Below, one piece after another: positions 1 through 8,691 of a stretch of 64,000 bases of DNA. Origin of the DNA: a virus. A model generated the notes under the pieces. It searched no databases, was not told the DNA's origin, and was given only the letters and a program-made list of their open reading frames with translations. The position numbers and the translations under genes were made by a program. Location: the IMG/VR virus record IMGVR_UViG_3300020473_000013, positions 160,854 through 224,853 of that record; one strand, given 5' to 3'. Every line of letters starts with the position of its first letter. The first letter of the stretch is position 1.

Positions 1-697
1 GCCGGCTGCTAAGACTCGCGGTAAGTCCCAGGCAGCCAAGGCGCGAACTCAGGCCACCAAAGTGAACAAGCTCCTCCGCCAGTTCTCTGGTGAAGATAAG
101 GAAGTGGTTCGCTCCGTCGTCGAGTCCCTGCGAGATAACGACTTAGAGTCCGCTGGTCACACCCTGAAGACCGCAGACACTGCCGTGCGGGAACCTGTGC
201 TCGATGTCATCGACCGTGAGTATTGGCCTGCGCTCGGGTTCAAAGCCCCTGTCTCTAAGCCGTCATCTTCTCGCCGCAAGAAAGCTGCCCGGAAGCCGCA
301 GACCAAGGCCAGCAAGCATCCTGGGCTGGAGATTCCGCAGGGCCAGACAGCCAAGCAGGACAAGCAGGGCGAGAACCTGAAGCGTATCGCCGAGAAGGAT
401 ATTACGCCTACGCTCAAAAAATTCGGCCTGAAGTTGGAGCGTGTTGCTGGTTCTCCTTCCGACTGGGTCGCTACAACTGCTGTCGATGCTAAGACTATCC
501 GCACTATCAAGGACACGTTCCAGAATGCGGGGTGGAAGATCGACTATCGGAAAGGAGGCAGTAAGACGCGCCGGCGAGGTGTTGGAGGCTCCTTCACGTA
601 CATGAACATCGCTCTAACAGGAGCCAATCGCCACATCACCATTCAAACCACAGGCAAGAGCAAAGGCCGTCTCGTCATTCGCTCTGGGAAAAGCTAA
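1..697 (+). CDS. Partial basic protein with Lys/Ala-rich linkers (5' end outside window)
   Basis: The reading frame is open from base 2, so the gene begins upstream of the window. The visible part starts with a Lys/Ala/Thr-rich stretch. It continues with a short helical segment (about residues 20-80 of the visible part) and a second Lys/Arg/Ser-rich linker around bases 260-330. It ends in a folded-looking domain of about 110 residues. The alternating basic linkers resemble histone H1-like or nucleic-acid-binding tails, but no catalytic motif is visible. I do not recognise the family. The next gene starts 12 bases downstream, so the two are probably co-transcribed. Confidence 0.75.
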   Translation, partial: PAAKTRGKSQAAKARTQATKVNKLLRQFSGEDKEVVRSVVESLRDNDLESAGHTLKTADTAVREPVLDVIDREYWPALGFKAPVSKPSSSRRKKAARKPQTKASKHPGLEIPQGQTAKQDKQGENLKRIAEKDITPTLKKFGLKLERVAGSPSDWVATTAVDAKTIRTIKDTFQNAGWKIDYRKGGSKTRRRGVGGSFTYMNIALTGANRHITIQTTGKSKGRLVIRSGKS

Positions 698-709
698 CCG
701 GAAGGGCCT

Positions 710-1033
710 ATGGTAACTAAACTGAAAGACTCCAACTTCTCGGAGGCGCTTGCTTCGGAGAAGCCTGTTCTCGTCCTGTTTAGTGCGCACTGGAGCGGTC
801 ACTCTGAACTAATGGAGAAGGTCGTCGAAGGTATCGCTGAACGGGACGATTCTATCGACATCTATACGGCACCTGCCGTCGATTGTACGAGGACTATCGC
901 CAAGTTTGGTATTCGTACCGTTCCCACGCTGGCTCTGTTCGATCAGTCAACGTTGGTTGGTATACGTATCGGCCCTCAGCTTTCGGAGAATGTCACCAAA
1001 TTCATCCAATCCTCCTTAAAGAAGGAATCATGA
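710..1033 (+). CDS. Thioredoxin-fold protein lacking both active-site cysteines
   Basis: This 107-residue protein has the length and motif order of thioredoxin: an N-terminal helix, a PVLVLFSAHW strand, and a TVPTL segment with the cis-proline at about residue 72. At the active site, where thioredoxins have WCGPC, it reads W28-S-G-H-S32. Both redox cysteines are therefore replaced by serine and it should not act as a dithiol reductase. The only cysteine is residue 59. The ATG follows a GGAAGGG ribosome site. It lies just upstream of the DNA polymerase, which recalls the structural use of thioredoxin by T7 polymerase, but no direct evidence links them. A structural or chaperone role is inferred. 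Confidence 0.75.
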   Translation: MVTKLKDSNFSEALASEKPVLVLFSAHWSGHSELMEKVVEGIAERDDSIDIYTAPAVDCTRTIAKFGIRTVPTLALFDQSTLVGIRIGPQLSENVTKFIQSSLKKES

Positions 1034-1060
1034 TGGGTACGTCTCGGGTGTTGCTACACG

Positions 1061-1069
1061 GTGTAAAGA
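1061..1069 (+). promoter_or_regulatory. TGTAAAGA motif (candidate promoter)
   Basis: The site reads GTGTAAAGA and lies 30 bases before the ATG of the small gene at 1099. It matches the recurrent intergenic motif TGTAAA(T/G)A found ahead of many units in this window. Confidence 0.4.
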
Positions 1070-1098
1070 CATAGTGATACCTGAAGTACGAGGCCGCT

Positions 1099-1275
1099 AT
1101 GTTCGATAACAGTTGCATCACCCCGCTCCGCAAGCACAAGCCACACATCGTCCTGATAGGAGGCTACTGGAGAGTAAGCAAGCTCCACAAGCCTTACATC
1201 AACAGTGTGTGGTGGAATCACGCGCACGCCTTTATCACGCGCCTCAATTCCGAGCAGCGTCCCAATGAAGCCTAA
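1099..1275 (+). CDS. Small conserved-looking phage protein (58 aa)
   Basis: This 58-residue frame is too short for usual gene callers. It contains a G-Y-W-R-V-S segment near residue 22 and a W-N-H-A-H-A-F-I segment near residue 40, aromatic and histidine motifs that look selected rather than random. It sits between a candidate promoter and a terminator, so it would be a single-gene unit between the thioredoxin-like gene and the polymerase. Function is unknown. The ribosome site (GAGG) is weakly placed, so the start is tentative. Confidence 0.5.
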   Translation: MFDNSCITPLRKHKPHIVLIGGYWRVSKLHKPYINSVWWNHAHAFITRLNSEQRPNEA

Positions 1276-1278
1276 GGA

Positions 1279-1314
1279 AAAGCCCCGATCGCCTAGTGCC
1301 TTCGGGGCTTTTTC
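1279..1314 (+). terminator. Rho-independent terminator
   Basis: AAGCCCCG pairs with CGGGGCTT around a loop of about 16 bases and is followed by a T-run. The T-run is directly followed by cGTGTCT, a tail shared with other terminators here. Confidence 0.85.
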
Positions 1315-1326
1315 GTGTCTATGGAA

Positions 1327-1335
1327 CTGTAAATA
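1327..1335 (+). promoter_or_regulatory. TGTAAATA motif upstream of DNA polymerase
   Basis: CTGTAAATA lies 41 bases before the polymerase ATG and directly after the preceding terminator, which is the expected position for the promoter of a new unit. Confidence 0.5.
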
Positions 1336-1375
1336 TCTGGCATAAGCGATACACGCTTTGTTCGGAGTCCATTTT

Positions 1376-4357
1376 ATGAAGAAGCCCAAGTATGTAGACT
1401 TGAGCTACAGGTTCTCCCCATCGTATCGGAATCTCCAAAACGATTTCAGTTACGTGCAGTTGGCCAAGCATAAGACCTCGAAGTCTAAGGAGAAGATTCT
1501 CCTTGTGCTGGACTACATGCCTACGGAGGACCTGAAGTCTGGTCGTATTCTCTCAGGTGCCACAGGGACGTTGCTCAAACGCATCCTCCAGGTATCCAAT
1601 CAGTTTTACGGTGAAGAAAGGACACTCGACAGCTATAACTGGCTAGCGGTGTCCTATCATGCGTTCAAGACCTCTGGTGAGAGCCCTGCCTTCAAGGAGG
1701 GAGCCCACAAGGAATTCCGGAAACGTCTCAACCACATCATTGCTGAGTACAAGCCCGACACGGTGATCACCTTCGGCCCTGATCCTTACAAGGCGCTGAA
1801 TGGCACCAAGATCAACGAGTACAACGGTAAGCTGCACCATCTGTTCGGCGTCCCGACCCCGACCACCATCAAGCACAAGGGCGAGAAGCACAAGTTCAAG
1901 CATGTGCCTTCCCTCAGCCTGAATACGCTGGTGAACGACGCTGGCAAGGGTAGCGAGATGGCGCTCGCCGGTTACGTGGCACGTAACCTCGTGAACGGCC
2001 TACACGGCAAGCTCAAGTACCGCATACCGAAGCGGCCCGACTACCAGACAACACTTATCGACACCGTGGAGAAGTTCGATAAGATGTTGAAGAAGTTGCT
2101 GCGGGCCAAGTACGTGGCAATCGACACGGAGACGGAGAACCTAAACAGGCGCGCTAACAGGATGCTGACGCTCCAGTTCGCCTGTAGTACCAAGCGTGCG
2201 TTCGTTTTACCGTACTTCCACAAGGACAGCCCGTTCACCGCGCAAGAGCTGGAGTACATCGCCAAGAAGCTCCGCAAGTTCTTCGAGGTGAAGAACGAGA
2301 ACAAGTACCACGTATTCGCCAACGCCACGTTCGATCTGACGGTCCTCCGCAAGAACCTCGGCATCCGGTACTTCAAGACGCAGGTGTGGGACCTGTTCGC
2401 CGCCGAGTTCGCGCTCGACGAGAACATGAAGTTCCTTAGCGGCGTCACAGGCCACTATTACTACAGCCTGCTCAACCTGAGTATGCAGTACGGGTGCCCT
2501 GCGTATTACGAGGCGGAGTTCGGCAAGGAGAACAGGAAGACCATTGTCTCCGCCGACCTGAACGACGCGCTCCTGGAATACTGTTCGCTGGACGTTGTGA
2601 TACCGCTGCACATCATGCGGGTCCAGATGGAGCGGGCGGCCGACATCGAATACGAGAAATACGAGTCCATCGTATCGGAGCAGATCAGTGACATGCTCCA
2701 CTCGTTCTCTACGTTCGAGTACAACGGCGCCTACACGGACATCGAGTACCTGTTCTACCTCAAGACGAAGGACAGTCCGATCCGTGCGGAAATGCTCAAG
2801 ATCGAGGAGCGCCTCAAGAATACCAAAGGCGTCCAGAAAGCCAACAAGATACTCAGTAAGAAGAAAGGCGCTCCGACTGTCGGCCTGTGGGGCAAGTCCA
2901 CCTTCGACCTGTTCGACATCGGCAAGCAGGACCACCAGCGCCTCCTGTTCTTCGACATCCTCAAGCTCAAGCCGTTGCAGAAGGGTAAGTCCGGGCACGG
3001 CAAGATCGACAAGAAGTTTCAGGAGAAGTATTCGGACGTCGAGGAGGTCAAGCTCTACTCCGAGCTCCAGAAAGCCAAAAAGCTGTTCAATGCCTACGTC
3101 AAGTCCTTCATCAAGAACTGGGGAGAAGACGAGGACATGCGGTTCGACCGTCGCATCCGTCCTCACTTCAAGTTCCTCGACGTTGTGACGGGTCGTACAT
3201 CAGCCCAGAAGCCCTCGCTTCACCAGATTCCTTCTCGGTCCGAACTAGGCAAGCATATCAAGCGCCTGTTCATCACCGAGGAAGGTCGCATCATGATCAA
3301 GGTCGACTATGCTGCGCACGAGGTGCGCTGTTGGTCCTTGTTCACAGGCGATAAAGATGTGGCCAACCTGTTTGGTAAGGGTATGGACATGCGCCAGCGC
3401 TACAAGCTGGCACCTGATCCTGGCCTCCTCAAGAAGATCGACCTCGAGGGCGACGTTCACAAGATCAACGCCAGTTACTTCTTCGGCGTACCGATCGAGA
3501 AGGTGGACAAGCCGATTCGTAACGCGGTTAAGCAGGTTATCTTCGGTCTGATCTACCAGCAGGGTCTGAAAGGTCTGGCTGAATCGACAGGCCAACCGCT
3601 CGCCGTCATCGAGAAGCTGGTCGAACAGTTCAAGAAGAAGTACCCGGTCGGTGTATCGTGGTTCGACGACATCAAAGGGTTTGCTCGCAATCACCTATAC
3701 GTCGAGTCTCCGCTCGGTCGCCGCCGTCACGTTTGGGGTCTGTTGATTCCCGACGATGCTCCGAATGCTGATTCGTGCAAGGCGCGTAACGAGCGTCAGA
3801 GCGTGAACAGTCCTATTCAGGGTATGGGTTCCGACTTCCTGATCAATGGTAGTCGCCAGATCGAACGCCTACGCTTCGAGCATTTGCAGGAGACCGGTCA
3901 CTACCCTGACTTCTATCAGGCTAACTCGGTGCACGACTCCATCATCTTTAGCTGTGCTATCGAGGACTTCTGGACAGCCATCAAGATCATCGAGGAAGGT
4001 CTCACCGCCGCCGTTGCAGAGGTGTCCTACGAGCGTCACGGTATGGAGTTCCATGTTCCGCTGGAGATCGACTTCGAGATTGGCTCCAACGAGCGTGATG
4101 TCGAGGGTTGGGATTACAGCATGGAGCATCTGTCCAAGATCATCAAGGGTACGGCCAAGACTCACAAGGAGTGGGAATATAAGGCCAAGGTCAAGACGAT
4201 GCACGACGACATCATGTACCAGCAGTACGACCAGATGCCTGATTGGGCTAAGAAGCAGTGCTGGAATCTCGGTTGGAAGCTCAAGGGTATGAAGAAAGAC
4301 CCTCGCTCCAAGAAAGACAAGCACAAGGTTGTCACCGAGAGAAAGAAGGCGGCCTAA
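1376..4357 (+). CDS. Family A DNA polymerase with 3'-5' exonuclease and UDG-like N-terminal region
   Basis: This 993-residue protein is the probable replicative polymerase. Residues about 35-170 look like a uracil-DNA-glycosylase-superfamily fold. A DEDD exonuclease follows, with D-T-E near residue 248, an N-A-T-F-D block, and Y-C-S-L-D-V. The polymerase domain shows motif A (D-Y-A-A-H-E-V-R, about 644), motif B (R-N-A-V-K-Q-V-I-F-G-L-I-Y, about 714) and motif C (V-H-D-S, about 852). Motif A is divergent from the usual DYSQIELR, but the catalytic D and E are kept. I place the start at the ATG at 1376, with GGAG nine bases upstream, rather than an in-frame TTG at 1358. The Lys-rich C-terminus is typical. 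It heads the replication unit and is followed 16 bases later by an unknown gene. Confidence 0.93.
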   Translation: MKKPKYVDLSYRFSPSYRNLQNDFSYVQLAKHKTSKSKEKILLVLDYMPTEDLKSGRILSGATGTLLKRILQVSNQFYGEERTLDSYNWLAVSYHAFKTSGESPAFKEGAHKEFRKRLNHIIAEYKPDTVITFGPDPYKALNGTKINEYNGKLHHLFGVPTPTTIKHKGEKHKFKHVPSLSLNTLVNDAGKGSEMALAGYVARNLVNGLHGKLKYRIPKRPDYQTTLIDTVEKFDKMLKKLLRAKYVAIDTETENLNRRANRMLTLQFACSTKRAFVLPYFHKDSPFTAQELEYIAKKLRKFFEVKNENKYHVFANATFDLTVLRKNLGIRYFKTQVWDLFAAEFALDENMKFLSGVTGHYYYSLLNLSMQYGCPAYYEAEFGKENRKTIVSADLNDALLEYCSLDVVIPLHIMRVQMERAADIEYEKYESIVSEQISDMLHSFSTFEYNGAYTDIEYLFYLKTKDSPIRAEMLKIEERLKNTKGVQKANKILSKKKGAPTVGLWGKSTFDLFDIGKQDHQRLLFFDILKLKPLQKGKSGHGKIDKKFQEKYSDVEEVKLYSELQKAKKLFNAYVKSFIKNWGEDEDMRFDRRIRPHFKFLDVVTGRTSAQKPSLHQIPSRSELGKHIKRLFITEEGRIMIKVDYAAHEVRCWSLFTGDKDVANLFGKGMDMRQRYKLAPDPGLLKKIDLEGDVHKINASYFFGVPIEKVDKPIRNAVKQVIFGLIYQQGLKGLAESTGQPLAVIEKLVEQFKKKYPVGVSWFDDIKGFARNHLYVESPLGRRRHVWGLLIPDDAPNADSCKARNERQSVNSPIQGMGSDFLINGSRQIERLRFEHLQETGHYPDFYQANSVHDSIIFSCAIEDFWTAIKIIEEGLTAAVAEVSYERHGMEFHVPLEIDFEIGSNERDVEGWDYSMEHLSKIIKGTAKTHKEWEYKAKVKTMHDDIMYQQYDQMPDWAKKQCWNLGWKLKGMKKDPRSKKDKHKVVTERKKAA

Positions 4358-4373
4358 CAGTCGGAGAACAATA

Positions 4374-4796
4374 ATGGCACTGATTCGATTCGGCGTCGAG
4401 GTTGATAGACCTCTCGCCACTTTCTTCCAGCTCACTGGGTTGGACGAAACCGAAGTTCCGCGAATCATCCGCGACTCTCCTCGCCTGTGCATGAAGACCT
4501 GCGTTACGCGGGAAAACGGCGGTGATACTATAGACACTAGCCGTATCGACATGTATTTGGAGACTCTGGAGAACGCTGTAAATAAACACGCAGAGAGACA
4601 ACTGGAGAAAAATGGGTTCAAGGCCCGCGATCCTAAGATAAGGGTCGTTTGCTGTTTTGTCGAAGACGAGGACCTGAGTAAGAAGGCTCGTGGAGACGGC
4701 ACACTCCAGATCAAATTCTACCGCTGTGACGCGCTGGAACCCAAACCCGGCTCCCGCCTCATCGGAATACTGAATCGCACCGAGACGTACCATTAA
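4374..4796 (+). CDS. Unknown protein between polymerase and clamp
   Basis: This 140-residue protein starts at an ATG preceded by CGGAGAACA. An in-frame start at 4329 would overlap the polymerase and has no good ribosome site. It is mixed alpha/beta with no membrane segment. A V-V-C-C-F-V strand near residue 92 is notable. It lies between the polymerase and the clamp-like gene, which suggests a replication accessory role, but no motif supports a specific function. Confidence 0.7.
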   Translation: MALIRFGVEVDRPLATFFQLTGLDETEVPRIIRDSPRLCMKTCVTRENGGDTIDTSRIDMYLETLENAVNKHAERQLEKNGFKARDPKIRVVCCFVEDEDLSKKARGDGTLQIKFYRCDALEPKPGSRLIGILNRTETYH

Positions 4797-4810
4797 GGAG
4801 ATAGGCAGTA

Positions 4811-6001
4811 ATGCTCAAGAAAATTTCAATCAAGACTGGCGCTAGCTTCGGGTTCGTCTGCGAGTCCTCTAAGTTGTCAGGTGCTATTACCAAGGCTCTG
4901 ACGGTAAGCTCCTTTTCCAACAGCGCGGATAGCGAGAAGCACCACTTCATCCTGTCCAGCAAGGGAAACCTGTATGTCATCGGCTATTCGCCTGAGACAT
5001 TCATCATCATTCAGGTTCCCAATGTCGAAACAGAGAAGGATGGCATCCTCGGCTTCACTCCTGGCATCTTGCAAGGCTTGATCAAGAACAGGAAAGAGCT
5101 GGAGTTCAGCTTCAACAAGGGCCAGCTCGACTTCAAGGCTATCAAGGGCAAGTACAGTGCCAACATCGAGACCATTGCCGTCACCGATGATCACGTTCCT
5201 CATATCGAGCGGATGCTTAACCCTAAGTCCAAAACTAAGGCCAGTTCCATGAGCGGGTCGCTGCTGGAGGAGATTCGTAAGGGCGTGAAGTGCGCGGACC
5301 TGCGCGACTTCTATAACGACGAGCAAATCCTCTGCGCCATCCGCGTCAAGAAGAATACGCTCGACGTGTCGGCCCATGATAACTTCCACATGTCCTACTA
5401 CAAGGCTCAGGTGGAGGACGCCAACGACTTCGAGCTGGCGATCCCTGTCAACACTTTCAAGCTGATCGACCGCTTTATCTCCGACGAGAAGGAAGATGCT
5501 GACTTCTTCCTCGACAACAAGCAGTTCCGCATTGTGGGCAAGACCTACATGGTGACCCTGCCTCCTGTACAGGTAGACGAGGACTACTTCGACCGCGTGC
5601 CCGGGTACATTCAGTCCCTCAAGAACCCGCTGGTCCAGTTGAAGTTCAACGCCGAGGCTATCCGCACAGTGGACAACATGTTCACCATAGCGGACGACGA
5701 GACGCGCCTCAGCCTGACAGTCCAGAAGTCGGGCACAGTCGGTATTTCGCTGGCTACCGAGAGCGGCAAGATCAGTGACGGGTTCAAGTCGAAGAAAGTG
5801 AGCATCGACGGTATGGACAAGGTCTCCTTTATGATTGACCCTCGCATCTTCGCCGACCTGTTTGGCAAGGTGCGTGATCGTAAGGAGGTTCCGATGCGCC
5901 TGTTCAGTAAGAGGAACAAGGGCGTGTCTTCCTGCTTCATGATTTCCGGTTCTACCGAGACGTCCAAGTCCTTTCTGGTAGGTACGTACTATGAAGAATA
6001 A
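4811..6001 (+). CDS. DNA polymerase sliding clamp-like protein (beta-clamp fold)
   Basis: This 396-residue protein has the overall length and periodicity of bacterial beta clamps (DnaN, about 366 residues). Three successive beta-rich segments alternate with phrases such as S-S-K-G-N-L-Y-V-I-G, I-P-V-N-T-F-K-L-I and F-M-I-D-P-R-I-F-A-D-L, and it ends with a short acidic-hydrophobic tail. Sequence similarity is weak, so the call rests on length, composition and position directly after the polymerase. If right, it forms a ring on DNA that tethers the polymerase and could also couple transcription to replication. It starts at an ATG after TAAGGAG and overlaps the next gene by 11 bases. Confidence 0.6.
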   Translation: MLKKISIKTGASFGFVCESSKLSGAITKALTVSSFSNSADSEKHHFILSSKGNLYVIGYSPETFIIIQVPNVETEKDGILGFTPGILQGLIKNRKELEFSFNKGQLDFKAIKGKYSANIETIAVTDDHVPHIERMLNPKSKTKASSMSGSLLEEIRKGVKCADLRDFYNDEQILCAIRVKKNTLDVSAHDNFHMSYYKAQVEDANDFELAIPVNTFKLIDRFISDEKEDADFFLDNKQFRIVGKTYMVTLPPVQVDEDYFDRVPGYIQSLKNPLVQLKFNAEAIRTVDNMFTIADDETRLSLTVQKSGTVGISLATESGKISDGFKSKKVSIDGMDKVSFMIDPRIFADLFGKVRDRKEVPMRLFSKRNKGVSSCFMISGSTETSKSFLVGTYYEE

Positions 6002-6434
6002 AGGGAAGATCAGCTTCCTGCATTCTTTGGTCGACCCGTTCGAGTATAGCCCGAACGCTCTCAACTCCTTCGAGGAGTTGGGGGCGGGTCCGCAAGGCGA
6101 GTACCACGTCGCCGTGTTTTTCCGCAACGTGGTAGCTTCCGTTCTCCAGATCGACTACAAGAATCCGATCAGAAGCACCAAACACTCCACTCTATACAAC
6201 ATCACCAACACGGGAGGCACCGTCTACGGCCTCCTTTTCGTCGTCAATCAAGACAAGTTCCGCATAGGTTCCAATCACATGGTGATCGACGGCGATAAGG
6301 CTACCGTTGGAGACTTCTCTCCATTCCCGTTCTCCGGTGACAAGTATAGCGTGTCCATGTACCGGGATAGTGCCGATACCCTGTTGGTCAACGTCGGTGA
6401 ATCCGATTCAAAACTCGTAGTGTTGGATGACTAG
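5991..6434 (+). CDS. Unknown protein translationally coupled to the clamp-like gene
   Basis: This 147-residue protein starts inside the last codons of the clamp-like gene, an 11-base overlap that suggests coupled translation. It is predicted beta-rich, with several Val/Tyr/Ser strands and no cysteines, signal peptide or catalytic motif that I recognise. Its position between clamp and helicase suggests a replication accessory factor. Function unknown. Confidence 0.7.
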   Translation: MKNKGKISFLHSLVDPFEYSPNALNSFEELGAGPQGEYHVAVFFRNVVASVLQIDYKNPIRSTKHSTLYNITNTGGTVYGLLFVVNQDKFRIGSNHMVIDGDKATVGDFSPFPFSGDKYSVSMYRDSADTLLVNVGESDSKLVVLDD

Positions 6435-6436
6435 CC

Positions 6437-6979
6437 ATGGCAGATAAACAAGACCTGTTGCGGATCAAGCGCTTGATCCAAAAGGACAAGCGCGTCAAGA
6501 AACTGGACCGCGCGTTCGAGCAACTTGCCGAGTACAACCTTCCTATCAGGGAAATGTACGAGGAGATCGAGCGCATCCACATGACGCGGAAGACGCGACA
6601 CTTGGACAAGAGCAGCGAGACGTTCGTGCAGGACGTTACCGACGCCATGCTCAACGATCAGGCCAGCCGTTCCCGCCTTACCGAACTCCTGATGTCGTGT
6701 ATCCACGCGAAGCGCAATCTGGAGAACACGCTGGAGAACCTGGAGGGCTACCTGATGATCGAGTACGCTGACCAGCTATCTCCCATCCGAACCAAGGCGG
6801 AGCGCACCAACTTCATCAGCCACCATGTGATGTCCAAGTACCACAAGTACATCGACCGCGTGGCTCGCATCAAGGAGGCCGCCGAGCTGGCTACGGTGGA
6901 CATCGACAAAGCCGGTTATATGCACCGTAATCTTATCGAAGCCATCAAGCTGGCTGCTGGTCGCCGCGAGGTGATGTAG
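6437..6979 (+). CDS. Unknown helical protein, charged
   Basis: This 180-residue protein is almost entirely helical and highly charged, with Lys/Arg and Glu alternating in the pattern of coiled coils (for example residues 5-50 and 75-105). It begins two bases after the stop of the preceding gene. No enzymatic motif is seen. The helical, basic character and the helicase immediately downstream fit a DNA-binding or mediator role, but this is only positional inference. Confidence 0.7.
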   Translation: MADKQDLLRIKRLIQKDKRVKKLDRAFEQLAEYNLPIREMYEEIERIHMTRKTRHLDKSSETFVQDVTDAMLNDQASRSRLTELLMSCIHAKRNLENTLENLEGYLMIEYADQLSPIRTKAERTNFISHHVMSKYHKYIDRVARIKEAAELATVDIDKAGYMHRNLIEAIKLAAGRREVM

Positions 6980-6983
6980 CGCA

Positions 6984-6992
6984 CTGTAAAGA
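6984..6992 (+). promoter_or_regulatory. TGTAAAGA motif upstream of helicase
   Basis: CTGTAAAGA lies 38 bases before the GTG start of the helicase gene, the same spacing seen before the polymerase and dUTPase genes. Confidence 0.5.
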
Positions 6993-7029
6993 CGTTGCAT
7001 ATTCATCCTAAGAACCATAGGGACCCAAT

Positions 7030-8682
7030 GTGCCTAAACACGACTATGACGACGAGACCATCATCGTCCGGGACAAGATATACGTCCCGGCGGATACTGT
7101 GGATGTAGAGGCCGCCCAAAACGCCTACACTCACTACATGTATGATGAGAAGAATTGCAAGCGGTGCCCGAATCGTCCACTGCGTCACAACTTCGAGTGT
7201 GACCAGTGCTTGTCTTTCAAGGGCGCCATTGCTACCTGCAACACCACGTTCAAGAACGGCATCGAGTATGTAGGTCTTCCTCTGGGCGACCGTTTGAAAG
7301 TGGAGCGGAAGGTCGGATTCGACATGTCCGACTACAAGATCATCGACATGCGGAAGAAGCCCAAGTTCGATTATCCTATTAAGCTCCGCAAGAGTTTCAA
7401 GCTCCGCGATTACCAGGAAGAGGCTGAGAACGCTTGGTGGGACTACAAGCACGGCCTGATCGTGGCACCACCCCGCTCGGGTAAGACTCCGACGATGTTG
7501 CACCTTGCGGTGCGTATCGGATACCGGATGATCTTGCTTGCCAACCAGCATGAGTTCCTCCAGCAGTTCGTGGAACACATCGAGGAGCTGACCAACCTTC
7601 CGCATCTTGAGAAGAAGTACGGCGTGAAGTTGTACGGGTTCCCGAAGAAGATCGAGGACTTCGACACGCTCCAGATCGCGGTCTGTACATACCAACAGTT
7701 CGTTAGCGAGAAAAATGGGCAGGAACGCTTTAAGCGTGCCATCAAGAACTTCGGCACGGTCGGCGTCGATGAGGTACACAAGGCCAACGCCAACGAGTTC
7801 GCCCGCGTCATCAACCGCTGGCCTGCTCGCGTGAAGTTTGGTGTGACGGGTACCGATAAGCGGAAAGACGGTCGCCACATCGTATCAGCGGAGATTATCG
7901 GTCCCGTGGCTGCCCGTGTGGAGATCGACCAGCTCACTCCAAAGCTCGTCGTCCACGTCTGCGACTATGTGAAGTCGCGCAGCAAGTTCCGAGGTCCTGC
8001 TGGATTCACCTATGCTTGCCAGTTCCTCGCCAAGCATGAGAAACGTATGGACGAGATTCTGTCCTACGTCCTCAAGGACTTATCGAAAGGCCACAGCATC
8101 GTCATCCCAGTGATGTTCAAGGAGCACGTCTGGGACCTCGTCAAGCGCATCAACGATCTTGCAGGTGACGAGGTGGCTAAAGGCTTCGTCGGCGGCGGAG
8201 GCAAGCGCAACAAGGAGCAACGCGAGAAGATCATTGAGGAAGCTCGCGAAGGCAAGGTACGTGTAGTCGTCGGTATCCGCAGTATCATTCAGCTCGGTAT
8301 CAACATCCCCCGTTGGTCCTGCCTGTACTATATCGTGCCTATGAGCAACGAGCCGAACTGGAAGCAGGAGTCCTCTCGTATCCTGACGCCGATGGAGAAC
8401 AAGCGACAGCCGTTGATCCGTATGTTCGTCGATCCTGAGATCGGCCTTAGCCTAGGCTGCTTCGTTAGCACCTACAAGTCCTCCATGAAGTTCAAGCACG
8501 CGCCTACCGACACCGCTCGCGAGCGTGCAGGCGAAATGTTTGAGCTGCAAGGTGCAGGGCGCCGCAGTCTTGAGGAGGATAGCGGTATCGAGATCGACTA
8601 TGACGCCGACGAGAACTATCAAGGCGGCAAACGTAAGTCCAAACCCAAAAAGAAGAAGGCGAGCGGCCTCTTCGGACGTTAA
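7030..8682 (+). CDS. SF2 DNA helicase, UvsW/ResIII-like, with N-terminal Cys cluster
   Basis: This 550-residue superfamily 2 helicase has Walker A (A-P-P-R-S-G-K-T, residues about 146-153), a DEVH box (about 247-250), T-G-T motif III, and a C-terminal helicase domain ending with Q-E-S-S-R-I near residue 446. Residues 40-75 hold a cysteine cluster (C-x2-C, then C-x2-C and a further C) likely to bind zinc. This is the architecture of phage branch-migration or ATP-dependent DNA helicases such as T4 UvsW. It starts at a GTG at 7030. The C-terminus is Lys-rich. It is probably involved in recombination-dependent replication or fork repair. Confidence 0.88.
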   Translation: MPKHDYDDETIIVRDKIYVPADTVDVEAAQNAYTHYMYDEKNCKRCPNRPLRHNFECDQCLSFKGAIATCNTTFKNGIEYVGLPLGDRLKVERKVGFDMSDYKIIDMRKKPKFDYPIKLRKSFKLRDYQEEAENAWWDYKHGLIVAPPRSGKTPTMLHLAVRIGYRMILLANQHEFLQQFVEHIEELTNLPHLEKKYGVKLYGFPKKIEDFDTLQIAVCTYQQFVSEKNGQERFKRAIKNFGTVGVDEVHKANANEFARVINRWPARVKFGVTGTDKRKDGRHIVSAEIIGPVAARVEIDQLTPKLVVHVCDYVKSRSKFRGPAGFTYACQFLAKHEKRMDEILSYVLKDLSKGHSIVIPVMFKEHVWDLVKRINDLAGDEVAKGFVGGGGKRNKEQREKIIEEAREGKVRVVVGIRSIIQLGINIPRWSCLYYIVPMSNEPNWKQESSRILTPMENKRQPLIRMFVDPEIGLSLGCFVSTYKSSMKFKHAPTDTARERAGEMFELQGAGRRSLEEDSGIEIDYDADENYQGGKRKSKPKKKKASGLFGR

Positions 8683-8691
8683 GGAGATTCT

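Noticed and set aside
2207-3166. Long minus-strand open frame opposite the polymerase gene
   Set aside because: It is a shadow of the codon bias of the polymerase, with low-complexity Leu/Val/Glu composition and no ribosome site. Similar antisense frames at 4877-6127 and 39710-41533 are rejected for the same reason.
4576-4584. TGTAAATA inside the unknown gene after the polymerase (and another near 31053 in the protease gene)
   Set aside because: Both lie within coding sequence, far from a start codon, so they are treated as chance matches.
7003-7878. Minus-strand frame opposite the helicase
   Set aside because: Complement of strongly biased helicase codons. No ribosome site or motif.
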